Below are positions 9,794-17,283 of a stretch of 64,000 nucleotides of DNA, piece after piece (position 1 is the stretch's first letter; every line of letters starts with the position of its first letter). The notes beneath the pieces are model-generated. The model was not told where the DNA came from and did not search any database. It worked only from the letters and a program-made list of their open reading frames with translations. The position numbers were made by a program, and so were the translations under genes. The DNA comes from Armatimonadota bacterium. GTDB lineage: Bacteria; Armatimonadota; UBA5829; DTJY01. Location of the stretch: NCBI GenBank assembly GCA_017993055.1, contig JAGONM010000013.1, forward strand, positions 1 to 64,000, in the 5' to 3' direction.

Positions 9794-9833
9794 CGCGAAA
9801 AAGCCCATCCGGATTCGGACGGGCTTTTTCGCG
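9794..9833. terminator. Bidirectional intrinsic terminator
   Basis: Perfect 13-bp stem (9794-9806 with 9821-9833) carrying GGGCTTTTT on both strands. It ends the TolC gene on + and the tRNA operon on -. Confidence 0.85.
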
Positions 9834-9837
9834 ACTA

Positions 9838-9915
9838 TGGGGCGAGTAATGGGACTTGAACCCACGGCCTCCAGGGCCACAACCTGGCGCTCTAACCAAC
9901 TGAGCTACACCCGCC
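9838..9915 (-). tRNA. tRNA-His (GTG anticodon)
   Basis: Complete cloverleaf with anticodon GTG in the loop TTGTGGC. It has the histidine-specific extra G-1 opposite discriminator C73, and the CCA end is encoded. It is the last gene of a three-tRNA operon. Confidence 0.95.
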
Positions 9916-9957
9916 ATGAAGAAGTAGCGAGTACCCGGGAACACGGGGTACAGAGAA

Positions 9958-10033
<76 letters not shown>

Positions 10034-10037
10034 AGAA

Positions 10038-10113
10038 TGGAGCGGGAGACGAGGTTCGAACTCGCGACATCCAGCTTGGAAGGCTAGCGCTCTACCAACT
10101 GAGCTACTCCCGC
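10038..10113 (-). tRNA. tRNA-Gly (TCC anticodon)
   Basis: 76-nt cloverleaf with anticodon loop CTTCCAA, an intact T-arm with GTTCGAA, and encoded CCA. It is only four bases from tRNA-Arg, so the genes are co-transcribed and first in order from the promoter at 10151-10179. Confidence 0.95.
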
Positions 10114-10150
10114 ATTTCGCCGCACAACACCCCTGCATCAGGCACACGAT

Positions 10151-10179
10151 ATTATACCCGTGCCACGCGTAGCTGTCAA
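10151..10179 (-). promoter_or_regulatory. Consensus sigma-70 promoter of the tRNA operon
   Basis: Perfect TTGACA (10174-10179), a 17-base spacer and perfect TATAAT (10151-10156), 38 bases before tRNA-Gly. It lies just downstream of the DUF6785-type gene stop. Confidence 0.92.
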
Positions 10180-10213
10180 TACGCCGAAAGCCGGCTGCGG
10201 GTTCCGGTGGACG

Positions 10214-12211
10214 TCACATTTTCCCCGGCCAGAAGTCGTAGGTCGGAAAGCCGAACACGACGCCGACGATCGTCCAGAGGCTGCCCACGGTGACCTCGCC
10301 CAGAATCAGGCCGAAGAAGAAGGGCAACGCCTTACGGTACTGCCGAAGCCCTCCAAACTTGAGCGTCAGGAACTTCGCGGTGCTCCCGATGAAGATGGGC
10401 ATCCAGAGTTGTGATATCCCCCAACTCGGAGCGATCGCGTATGCCAAGGGATGGAGCGGGAACCAGAAGAACCTCAGCCGGAGCCACGCCAGCATGGACG
10501 AAATGGCGAACCCGACTCCGACGAAGATCAGCGACGTCGGGCTCGTGGGCGTCGGCTGCTTGATCCACCCCGCGAGCCGGCTCCAAGCCTCGTTTCCGAA
10601 CTGCAGGGCCCACATCTCCATATTCGCCGTCGCTCCGCCGTTGCGATAGTAGGTGTGCAGGAGATTCCAGAACCCGAGGGGCAACGCAAAGACCCCGGCG
10701 ATGAGGACCGCGGCGAACATCTGCCTCGCAGGATTGCCCGCGCGCTCCGAGAGCTTGAACGCCTCCAACTGGTGCGGCGACGGATGGCTGGCATAGGTGC
10801 GGTTGAACCAGTGGAAGAGCGAGAAACCGACCAGGTTCTGCACGCCGACGCCATCCGAGCCGACCGCAGTGGTGATCGGATAGGCGGGACTCATCTGGTG
10901 CATATCATGCGTCGGGAAGCCGAGTTCCGCGCGGATACGGCTTATGATGATCGCGAACATGAGGTACAGCAGGAAGAACACGCAGATAACAGGCAGCGTC
11001 ATGCCCATGCGATGGGCGAACACCCCGAGGAAGAGCAACCCGCCGATCAGCCCTAATACCGCAGACCGGTAACTGATCGCCTCTCTCGACTCGTCCTCCT
11101 CATCTGTGCCGAGAAAGGCCGTCCGGAAGACGCGCTTGAGGTACCGCCGACTCGACCACATACTCATCACAAAGAAACCGAGATACGCGCCGTAGGACTG
11201 CGAGATCAGGAACGGATATGTGCGATCGAAGCTCCCGCCCACGACGTTCAGCTCGTACAGGCCGAACTGCCTGGTGGCGACGTACTCCATCTTGACCACC
11301 CAGTAGAATACCCAGCACGAGAACGAGAGTTCGAGGGGCATCATGAAGGCGATGGCGATCGCCCAGAAGTAGAAGCCGACTATGATCGCGCCCATGGCAT
11401 TCCACGGCGGATTGACGACGTACTGGCCGATGTCCTGCCTCACGATGCGTATGTACGGTACGGCAGGATAGAGATAGTGCATACCGGCGAGAAACGTCAG
11501 GAAGCCCGCGATGGCGAACCCCATCCACATGGTACGGTTACGAAACAGCGCGCCCGACTCCTCGGTCATCTCGAGAGGGAGCATGATGATCGGAAACGTG
11601 AGCCGCTCGGACTCGACCCAGTGCTTGCGAAGGATGCTGTTGATGCACAGCATGGTGAACAGCAGCACTGCCGCGAAGGCGGACCACGACAGCACCGGCA
11701 CTATCCACGGAACGTAGTTGACAGGAGTGTAGAGCGTCGAGTGCCCGTAGTAGAAGTTCTTCAGGCTCTCCGCATCGCTCACGGTGAGCCATCTTGGCAC
11801 CCTGTCGAGAAACAACTCGCCCCACCTGTTCTCCGGCGACTGGAAGAAGAACGCGTAGCCCATCAACGAGACCAGAATCTGCATCATGTTGTGAGAGCAG
11901 GCCGCGCTGGTGATGGAGAGCATCACGTAGACGGTAAGCAGTTCGACGCGGCTCAACGCCAGCCGCGGACGCGCCCTGCGCACGAGGAAGTTCGACGCGG
12001 TGACTATCAGCAGCGTGAAGATACAGTTGTAGAACGGCGCGGCATAGGTGGCGAAAGAGTACCTGACGACCTCGATCTGCACGAGCCAGTAGTCGTTGAC
12101 GAACGCGAGAATCAGCGACAGGATGACCGCACGAGGCGTGACCCGGCCGGCGGATTCGGCGGGCTCAGGCGGCGAATGCTCGCTGGTTGTGGAGGTTTCC
12201 GGAGTTTCCAT
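10214..12211 (-). CDS. DUF6785/DUF6784-type multi-pass membrane protein
   Basis: Protein of 665 residues with a Pro/Glu-rich cytoplasmic N-terminus (1-25) and roughly 14-16 hydrophobic spans. It looks like a transporter; I recall the family as DUF6785 plus DUF6784, seen in Armatimonadota- and Planctomycete-type genomes, with no known substrate. Landmarks shared with the paralogue at 31330-33300 are MLCINSILRKHWVE, ERLTFPIIMLPLEMT, HYLYPAVPYI and FSCWVFYWVVKMEYV. The start lacks a Shine-Dalgarno sequence, and the promoter -10 lies only 11 bases upstream, so the mRNA is probably leaderless. It is flanked by tRNAs and a DinB gene, which give no clue to the substrate. Confidence 0.75.
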   Translation of the reverse strand: METPETSTTSEHSPPEPAESAGRVTPRAVILSLILAFVNDYWLVQIEVVRYSFATYAAPFYNCIFTLLIVTASNFLVRRARPRLALSRVELLTVYVMLSITSAACSHNMMQILVSLMGYAFFFQSPENRWGELFLDRVPRWLTVSDAESLKNFYYGHSTLYTPVNYVPWIVPVLSWSAFAAVLLFTMLCINSILRKHWVESERLTFPIIMLPLEMTEESGALFRNRTMWMGFAIAGFLTFLAGMHYLYPAVPYIRIVRQDIGQYVVNPPWNAMGAIIVGFYFWAIAIAFMMPLELSFSCWVFYWVVKMEYVATRQFGLYELNVVGGSFDRTYPFLISQSYGAYLGFFVMSMWSSRRYLKRVFRTAFLGTDEEDESREAISYRSAVLGLIGGLLFLGVFAHRMGMTLPVICVFFLLYLMFAIIISRIRAELGFPTHDMHQMSPAYPITTAVGSDGVGVQNLVGFSLFHWFNRTYASHPSPHQLEAFKLSERAGNPARQMFAAVLIAGVFALPLGFWNLLHTYYRNGGATANMEMWALQFGNEAWSRLAGWIKQPTPTSPTSLIFVGVGFAISSMLAWLRLRFFWFPLHPLAYAIAPSWGISQLWMPIFIGSTAKFLTLKFGGLRQYRKALPFFFGLILGEVTVGSLWTIVGVVFGFPTYDFWPGKM

Positions 12212-12222
12212 GGGCGGTATAT

Positions 12223-12251
12223 ATCATAGGGAAATCCGCGGGGATTGTAAA
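12223..12251 (-). promoter_or_regulatory. Sigma-70 promoter implying a near-leaderless mRNA
   Basis: TTTACA (12246-12251), 17 bases, TATGAT (12223-12228). Transcription would begin about five bases before the start codon at 12211. Confidence 0.7.
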
Positions 12252-12349
12252 CCTCGAGTTTCGCTCGTTCATCCGCAGGACGGGCGCCGGTGCGCGGCGA
12301 ATGGTGAGGATGACACTAGTGCGAGAGAAGCGATAGAGGAGGAGACGAT

Positions 12350-12811
12350 ATGCCGACCATCAAGGAAATCGCGCAAGGGAGCACGCTGAACCAAGCGGAG
12401 CTGCTCGTGAAGGATGCCTCGTACATACCCGAGGAGAAGCTCTGCTTCTGCCCTATGGGGTGTGCAAAGACCGCCAAGGACATCCTGGCGGAAGTGGCCG
12501 CCACCAATGCGTCACTCGCGGCCGCGCTTATCGGCGAGACGCCCGATCCCGCCTTCGCGGAACAGGTCAAACGGGCCGACACCCGGAACGAACTCAGCGT
12601 GCTGGTGCTCGAGAGCGCGCGTATCGTCGTCGCGGCCGTTGACAAGATCCGCGAGGACGACCTCGACAAGGACGCAACGATGCCCTGGGGAGGTGTCTTC
12701 CCGCTCTGGCAGGCGATTCTCCTGCCGGTGAGCCACATGACCTACCACGATGGGCAGCTCAACTACATACAGACCTTGCTCGGAGACTCGGCCTTCCATT
12801 GGATGGAGTGA
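12350..12811 (+). CDS. DinB-family protein
   Basis: Protein of 153 residues resembling the DinB/YfiT four-helix metal-binding family, many of which are thiol transferases or of unknown function. The C-terminal signature SHMTYHDGQLNYIQTLLGD (about 123-141) carries two of the usual histidines. The first conserved His of the family is not evident: the matching helix reads CPMGCAKTAKDILAEV, so metal binding may use Cys or be weakened. GGAGGAG lies five bases before the ATG, a strong ribosome site. It stands alone between a divergent membrane-protein gene and the aldolase gene. Confidence 0.7.
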   Translation: MPTIKEIAQGSTLNQAELLVKDASYIPEEKLCFCPMGCAKTAKDILAEVAATNASLAAALIGETPDPAFAEQVKRADTRNELSVLVLESARIVVAAVDKIREDDLDKDATMPWGGVFPLWQAILLPVSHMTYHDGQLNYIQTLLGDSAFHWME

Positions 12812-12990
12812 GTATGCTGTCGAGGGCCGTTCGTGTCAAGCCGGGTCCGGGCTCGATACGCTCCCTTGTGTGACGTCAGCCGGGTTCGGTTGTCGCGCAG
12901 CACCCGGCGGTTTCGCACATTCCGCCAGGCCGGCGGCATGATCAGAGGCCGGCTGACTATGCCGGAGTTCATCTCATCAGCCGACCGGTA

Positions 12991-13019
12991 TTGACAGAAG
13001 AGCCTTGTTGTGCGAATAT
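12991..13019 (+). promoter_or_regulatory. Candidate promoter for the HMGL-like aldolase
   Basis: Perfect TTGACA (12991-12996), 17 bases, then GAATAT preceded by TGC, an extended -10 pattern. The rest of the 12812-13053 gap shows nothing recognisable. Confidence 0.55.
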
Positions 13020-13053
13020 GTGACAAATCTGTAACATCGGACGGGGGATGGCT

Positions 13054-14061
13054 ATGGCGAGAATGGAGCACATCAAGGATCAGCTGGCAAAGGGCACGTG
13101 GTTGACATACAGGCCGGAGATCAAGATACTGGACTGCACGGTCCGGGACGGTGGGCTGATCAACGACCACGGCTTCGAGGACGGGTTCGTGAAGGCTGTC
13201 TACGATACCTGCGTCGAGGCCGGGATTGACGCGATGGAGATCGGCTATAAGGCCGACAGAAAGATCTTCGCGGCCGGCGATCACGGCGACTGGAAGTTCT
13301 GCGACGAGGACTGCATCCGTCGGATCGTTGGCGACAACCCGACCGACCTGCAGATCGCGGTGATGGCCGACGCCGAGCGAACCGACTACCGCAACGATAT
13401 CCTGCCCAAGTCGGAGAGCGTGATAGACATCATCCGCGTCGCGACGTACATCCACCAGATTCCAACGGCGCTGGAGATGATAAAGGACGCGCATGACAAG
13501 GGCTACCATGTGACCTGCAACCTGATGGCGATATCGGCGATCCAGGAGCGCGAACTCGGGGAGGCGCTCGAAATCCTGGCAAACCAGCCGCTGTGCGCGA
13601 TCTACATCGTGGACAGTTTCGGATCGTACTACTCGGAGCAGATCAGGGACCTAACGCTTCAGTTCCTGGCGGCGGTCGAGGGCAAGGGCATCGAGATCGG
13701 CATCCACGCGCACAACAACCAGATGCTCGCCTATGCGAACACCCTGGAGGCGCTGATCGTCGGGGCGAACCGGCTCGACGCGACGATCAACGGGATGGGC
13801 CGAGGCGCTGGTAACTGCCCGCTCGAACTGCTGATCGGGTTCCTCAAGAACCCGAAGTTCCAGCTTCGGCCGGTGCTGAAATGCATCCAGGACGTATTCC
13901 TGCCGCTCGAGCAGAAGGGCGAAATGGAGTGGGGCTACAAGATCCCCTACATGATCACCGGCCAGATGAATATGCATCCCCGCGCGGCGATCAAGATGCG
14001 TTCAGGCGAGAACCCTCACGACTACGTGGGGTTCTACGACCAGATGATCGACGTGGAGTAG
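13054..14061 (+). CDS. HMGL-like (DRE-TIM) aldolase/metallolyase
   Basis: TIM-barrel lyase or aldolase of 335 residues in the HMG-CoA lyase / 4-hydroxy-2-oxovalerate aldolase superfamily. The N-terminal LDCTVRDGG is the DRE-like motif that binds the divalent metal and base. HAHNNQMLAYANT (about 224-236) supplies the second metal ligands, and GMGRGAGNCPLELL is the usual late motif. Such enzymes cleave or form C-C bonds of 2-oxoacids. No dehydrogenase partner (DmpF type) is adjacent, so the substrate is open. ATG 13054 is chosen because GGGGG lies six bases upstream; ATG 13048 abuts it. It ends at a bidirectional terminator. Confidence 0.75.
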   Translation: MARMEHIKDQLAKGTWLTYRPEIKILDCTVRDGGLINDHGFEDGFVKAVYDTCVEAGIDAMEIGYKADRKIFAAGDHGDWKFCDEDCIRRIVGDNPTDLQIAVMADAERTDYRNDILPKSESVIDIIRVATYIHQIPTALEMIKDAHDKGYHVTCNLMAISAIQERELGEALEILANQPLCAIYIVDSFGSYYSEQIRDLTLQFLAAVEGKGIEIGIHAHNNQMLAYANTLEALIVGANRLDATINGMGRGAGNCPLELLIGFLKNPKFQLRPVLKCIQDVFLPLEQKGEMEWGYKIPYMITGQMNMHPRAAIKMRSGENPHDYVGFYDQMIDVE

Positions 14062-14117
14062 GAAGGGTCGCGGGGATAGCAGCCGTGAAACGTTATCCGG
14101 GCTCGATGTATGCAAGA

Positions 14118-14149
14118 AGGCCGCTGAGAACCAGACGTCTCAGCGGCCT
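14118..14149. terminator. Bidirectional terminator between convergent genes
   Basis: 12-bp perfect stem (14118-14129 with 14138-14149) with an 8-base loop, between the aldolase and the PEP-CTERM gene. T-tracts are short on both sides. Confidence 0.7.
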
Positions 14150-14182
14150 CTCTTCCATTGCGATAAGTCCGGATGCGCGAGG

Positions 14183-14983
14183 TCACGTTCTGCGGCGGAA
14201 AGACGCAAGGAGCGGCAGCAGCCCCGCGGCAAGAGCGACTATCGGCGCCGGCTCGGGGATAGGAACCTCGTTGAGGTTCTGGCCGCTCTCACTCATGCCC
14301 GCGGATACGTTTCGCGCCACCCAAGCCTGGTCCCAGGAGCCGTAGCCCTCAGGGAATGTGAGCGCACTCACCTCGTTCAGCCAGGTATTCGCGAGCGCGA
14401 CGGACGAACTCCAGTAGCTCAGGCTTCCCCCGAATATGAAGAAGCTCCCCTTGCCCGCGCTCACGTTGAGCGTCCCGGTAGTCTCGTTGATCAGTTCCCA
14501 GATCGCCAACTGCATCGCGGAGCCCTTCACACTGTCCAAGACCGAGGACGGCCCGTACTTGTCTATCAGATAGACCTTTCGACTCCAGGCGAGTTGAGTG
14601 ACGGGCGCGATGTTCGGGTTGGGCAGTTCACCCTTGGCGTCACGGTACCAGTCGGGGTCGACGATGGGTCGCTCGTCAACGCAGTACATCCAGGCTTCTC
14701 GTTTCGGGGCCGCGTTTTGCTGAAACACAGCCGGAACATTGCCGGTGTAGACGCCGGTGAAGTCGTACATGCGCATGTAGAACGGCATCGCGACCATGCT
14801 CTTGGTAAGGGTGTCGTTCCACCTGATGTCGAACCAGGACCATCCGGTCTCGTCGTCGTTGAGCCTCTCCATCCAGAAGTTCTCGCCGGGATCCCTGACG
14901 GACGGAGCAGGGACCGCGAAAGCGGAACAAGCGATCGCAATGCCTACCATCACCAGTAGCGAAGTGCGCAGACTATTCATCAT
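14183..14983 (-). CDS. PEP-CTERM protein with a thioester-like domain
   Basis: Exported protein of 266 residues. Signal peptide 1-23. The C-terminus has PEP (IPEPAP), a hydrophobic span (IVALAAGLLPLLA) and FRRRT: the tripartite signal recognised by exosortase. In the middle, C101 (AWMYCVDERP) and Q158 (MQLAIWEL) match the Cys...Gln/AIW pattern of thioester domains that form an internal Cys-Gln bond for covalent attachment. This suggests a surface or matrix adhesin. No exosortase is in the window. A strong sigma-54 site lies about 295 bases upstream (15278-15294) and a sigma-70-like site about 110 bases upstream. Thioester function is inferred from motif spacing only. Confidence 0.75.
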   Translation of the reverse strand: MMNSLRTSLLVMVGIAIACSAFAVPAPSVRDPGENFWMERLNDDETGWSWFDIRWNDTLTKSMVAMPFYMRMYDFTGVYTGNVPAVFQQNAAPKREAWMYCVDERPIVDPDWYRDAKGELPNPNIAPVTQLAWSRKVYLIDKYGPSSVLDSVKGSAMQLAIWELINETTGTLNVSAGKGSFFIFGGSLSYWSSSVALANTWLNEVSALTFPEGYGSWDQAWVARNVSAGMSESGQNLNEVPIPEPAPIVALAAGLLPLLASFRRRT

Positions 14984-15090
14984 CGTATCTCCTGCGGGAT
15001 AGCGGGCTTGTCAGCTTCGGATTGCCGCTGATCCAAGCGTACATCCCGGTGGCGGGCAGCACATGGCAGACCACGCCGCCCATCCACGTG

Positions 15091-15119
15091 AGTAGACAAG
15101 GAAGCATGCCCGATGTCAA
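15091..15119 (-). promoter_or_regulatory. Candidate sigma-70 promoter for the thioester PEP-CTERM gene
   Basis: TTGACA (15114-15119), 17 bases, TCTACT (15091-15096), about 108 bases before the start codon. Apart from this, the sigma-54 site, the repeat below and the terminator, the 14984-15426 gap is empty. Confidence 0.5.
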
Positions 15120-15129
15120 CCGAATCGGA

Positions 15130-15169
15130 GGCAAACCGACCGGAAACCCGAGAAGTCCTCGGCAAACCG
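15130..15169. repeat. Paired 9-bp direct repeats, 31 bp apart
   Basis: GGCAAACCG occurs at 15130-15138 and 15161-15169. The 31-bp spacing equals about three helical turns, so both copies face the same side of the DNA. They may be regulator sites just upstream of the -35 at 15114-15119. Confidence 0.45.
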
Positions 15170-15277
15170 GCAAATCTACCAGGTGACAACACGTAACGTG
15201 CCGCGTCCACGGGGGCAGGGATGGAGCACAGGCGGGTGCGCATGCACCGTCGGCGAGCCGTCACACAGATGATATAC

Positions 15278-15294
15278 TGCAAGAATCGTGCCAA
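15278..15294 (-). promoter_or_regulatory. Sigma-54 promoter upstream of the PEP-CTERM gene
   Basis: The minus strand reads TTGGCACGATTCTTGCA, an exact fit to the -24/-12 consensus (YTGGCACGR-N3-TTGCW). It points at the PEP-CTERM gene, giving a predicted leader of about 284 bases from +1 near 15267. Its twin is at 61809-61825. From memory, PEP-CTERM expression in Zoogloea needs RpoN and the PrsK/PrsR pair. Confidence 0.75.
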
Positions 15295-15364
15295 AGTAGC
15301 CGATTGCTAGAATGTTTGCCCCATGTTTTTCGGGCATGGGTGCGGGCGGAGGGAGAGGCGACGA

Positions 15365-15398
15365 AAGGGCCTCCGGTCATCTCTGACCGGAGGCCCTT
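15365..15398. terminator. Intrinsic terminator after the lipoprotein gene
   Basis: Perfect 15-bp GC-rich stem (15365-15379 with 15384-15398) with loop TCTC. It lies 28 bases beyond the minus-strand lipoprotein stop. Confidence 0.8.
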
Positions 15399-15426
15399 CT
15401 GTTCGTAGCAGGAATACGCAGAGTGG

Positions 15427-15912
15427 CTACTTTCTGCGCAGAGTGATCTCCGGGATTGCCGGCGGGGCGTCGGCCTCGTGTCTCTGTCCGGAATCGCCGG
15501 CGTCGCCTACGGTCCCCTCCTCATTGTCGTCGCCCGTTCCGCCATCGTGGTCCCCGATGTCGATGTCAACCTCGCCGGTCTCGTCGTCTATTCGGATGGT
15601 CCCATTCTCGCCTTCCGACTCGCCCTCATACTCGAACTCAACCTCGATGTTTCCTTCTTCATCAGTTGTGCCATGGATCGTGCAGATGACCGTGCCGTCC
15701 TCCGACTGCACCTCGCCCTCGACATCCGAGCCGGAGATGATCAGCATGCACTTCGCCGCATCCGGCCGGGTGGGATCATTGATAGTCCCTACCCACTCCC
15801 CTTGAAGCCGCTGCGTCGGGCTCGGGGCCTCCCCGGTTCCACCCCCGCACCCCGCGACGGCGATGCCTGCGGCGATCAGCAGCGCCGCCAAGAACATGTA
15901 TCGAAATCTCAT
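15427..15912 (-). CDS. Small acidic lipoprotein of unknown function
   Basis: Predicted lipoprotein of 161 residues. MRFRYMFLAALLIAAG is the signal, and VAGC is the lipobox (lipidated Cys near residue 22). The mature part begins with a Gly/Pro linker, then a small beta domain (LQGEWVGT to EGENGTIRIDDETGEVDID). The tail is very acidic and rich in Asp, Glu and Gly (about 125-150), which could bind calcium. I do not recognise a family. The reading frame stays open upstream to 16308, but that part is antisense to the neighbouring PEP-CTERM gene. ATG 15912 directly precedes the signal and has AAAGG upstream. It has its own promoter and terminator. Confidence 0.75.
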   Translation of the reverse strand: MRFRYMFLAALLIAAGIAVAGCGGGTGEAPSPTQRLQGEWVGTINDPTRPDAAKCMLIISGSDVEGEVQSEDGTVICTIHGTTDEEGNIEVEFEYEGESEGENGTIRIDDETGEVDIDIGDHDGGTGDDNEEGTVGDAGDSGQRHEADAPPAIPEITLRRK

Positions 15913-15948
15913 GACAACCTTTCCCGGTCCCAGCGCGGACCTGCTTCT

Positions 15949-15977
15949 ATTGTGCTCCGATGCGTCCAATCTGTCAA
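15949..15977 (-). promoter_or_regulatory. Candidate sigma-70 promoter of the lipoprotein gene
   Basis: TTGACA (15972-15977), 17 bases, CACAAT (15949-15954), 37 bases before the ATG at 15912. Confidence 0.6.
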
Positions 15978-16012
15978 TCGGCAATCCGAAACGCTGTGAA
16001 TACGAAACCAGG

Positions 16013-17023
16013 CTACTGCCTGCGACGCCTGAGCGCAAAGAGCGGCATGAGTCCGCCGGCCAGCACGACGAGTGATGACGGCTCGGGGACAGCGGCGACG
16101 CGAAACCCGAGGTCCATTTGTTCCAGGGAGGGATAGAGCCAGCCTCGACTCTCTGCTCGGATATAGGGGAGGAAGGATCTGTACGAACCGCCACGCACAC
16201 CGCGGGAAGCGGTTGTCTTGGTGAAGAATGGGATGGCTTCGTTCCACTCGGAGACGTTTCCGCTCTGGTCAAATGTGCCATAGGCACTCTCGGAGTTCTC
16301 GAACTCACCCACGTTCGTTCGCCAGTAGGGCCCGCCGAGAGTGTAATGGTTCATATAGCAGTTAGCGTTGTTTCCGCCATCGGGGTTTGTGAGATCGTTA
16401 CTGGGCACTGTGGCGACGTCGCTCTGCATGGGATAGTCCCAGTATCCCGCGTCAGCCCCGTTGCTCTTGTAGTAAGCAGACTTGTAGTACTCGTCCTCGC
16501 TGGGGATAGCCCATTTCCACCCCGTGTTTCTTCCGATGTTGCGCCCGTCCAGCCCCGTGTAGCCGTCCAGATTGTATGCGCCGCGTTCTGTGGTAGAGGC
16601 ATCCTGAAACCCGATCGGTTGGCCGTTGTGTAGCCAATTAGCGAATCGACAGGAGTCCCAGTAGCTTACGAAGTTGACAGGCCTGTTCGCCCAGTCGGAG
16701 GCCACACTGTAGCCGTAGCCGCCGGAAGAGCCACCTCGCTGGATCTTACAACCCTCAGAGCTGTCCCACATTTGGGAGTTGTACAGCCCGTACGTATCGG
16801 TCGCGGCCACGGCATTGAGAAAGGCAGTATACTGCCCGGCGGTAGTCTCATACGTGCCGATTTTGTAGGTATACCCGACAGAGCCAAACCCCGGGGTAGC
16901 ATAGCGCGTGTCCGGCGCATTACCAACATCGCCTACGGCAACAGTGTCAATCGTTATAGCTGCTTGCGCGACGGCACATAAGCACAGCGCAATCACTGCC
17001 AGAAGAGCAGGCACTCTTCCCAT
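16013..17023 (-). CDS. FGE-sulfatase-like (SUMF1 fold) PEP-CTERM protein
   Basis: Exported protein of 336 residues: signal peptide 1-21, an FGE-sulfatase/SUMF1-like domain (about 25-310), then a PEP-CTERM tail VPEPSS + LVVLAGGLMPLFA + LRRRRQ. Domain landmarks are YKIGTYETTAGQYTAFLNAV, NRPVNFVSYWDSCRFANWL, WAIPSEDEYYKSAYY, GNVSEWNEA and RGVRGGSYRSF, ending GFRVAA. The cysteines used by true formylglycine-generating enzymes are absent after RGGSY. It is therefore probably a binding or structural version, not an oxidase. This surface-anchored form is a recognised architecture in PEP-CTERM genomes. A sigma-70 promoter lies 74 bases upstream. Confidence 0.85.
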   Translation of the reverse strand: MGRVPALLAVIALCLCAVAQAAITIDTVAVGDVGNAPDTRYATPGFGSVGYTYKIGTYETTAGQYTAFLNAVAATDTYGLYNSQMWDSSEGCKIQRGGSSGGYGYSVASDWANRPVNFVSYWDSCRFANWLHNGQPIGFQDASTTERGAYNLDGYTGLDGRNIGRNTGWKWAIPSEDEYYKSAYYKSNGADAGYWDYPMQSDVATVPSNDLTNPDGGNNANCYMNHYTLGGPYWRTNVGEFENSESAYGTFDQSGNVSEWNEAIPFFTKTTASRGVRGGSYRSFLPYIRAESRGWLYPSLEQMDLGFRVAAVPEPSSLVVLAGGLMPLFALRRRRQ

Positions 17024-17096
17024 TCTTTCCCCTCCCTTGCACGGCCCACGATTGGGATCGAGCGTTCTAGTGACGCCTTGAACTACCGTCTAGCAC

Positions 17097-17123
17097 AGTA
17101 TACCCCCCAGGGCACTTTGTCAA
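17097..17123 (-). promoter_or_regulatory. Candidate sigma-70 promoter of the FGE-like PEP-CTERM gene
   Basis: TTGACA (17118-17123), a short 15-base spacer and TATACT (17097-17102), 74 bases before the start codon. Confidence 0.6.
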
Positions 17124-17162
17124 CACACTATTTCCTGCACTGAACGAGGCGGCGTCGAGAAA

Positions 17163-17178
17163 CTGGTATTCCTACCAG
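17163..17178. promoter_or_regulatory. Palindromic operator-like site between divergent genes
   Basis: CTGGTA, TTCC, TACCAG: a 6-bp perfect palindrome between the FGE-like PEP-CTERM promoter and iorA. The half-site continues as TACCAGGTGACA, shared with 15178-15188; TACCAGGTG also recurs at 61792-61800. Confidence 0.4.
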
Positions 17179-17216
17179 GTGACAGTGCGCCGTTCCATCC
17201 GTCGGAGCGGCGAGGT

Positions 17217-17246
17217 TTGACGGATGTGGTGGCAAAGTGATACGAT
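17217..17246 (+). promoter_or_regulatory. Candidate promoter of the iorAB operon
   Basis: TTGACG (17217-17222), 18 bases, TACGAT (17241-17246). It falls inside the longest possible iorA reading frame, so it argues for the downstream start codon. Confidence 0.4.
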
Positions 17247-17283
17247 TCTGACGGTTTGGCAGGAGATATGGGACCCATGGTGG

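Noticed and set aside
11477-12229. 250-codon + frame opposite the DUF6785-type gene
   Set aside because: Composition rich in Arg, Glu and His is typical of antisense frames in GC-rich membrane-protein genes; the minus-strand gene explains the region.
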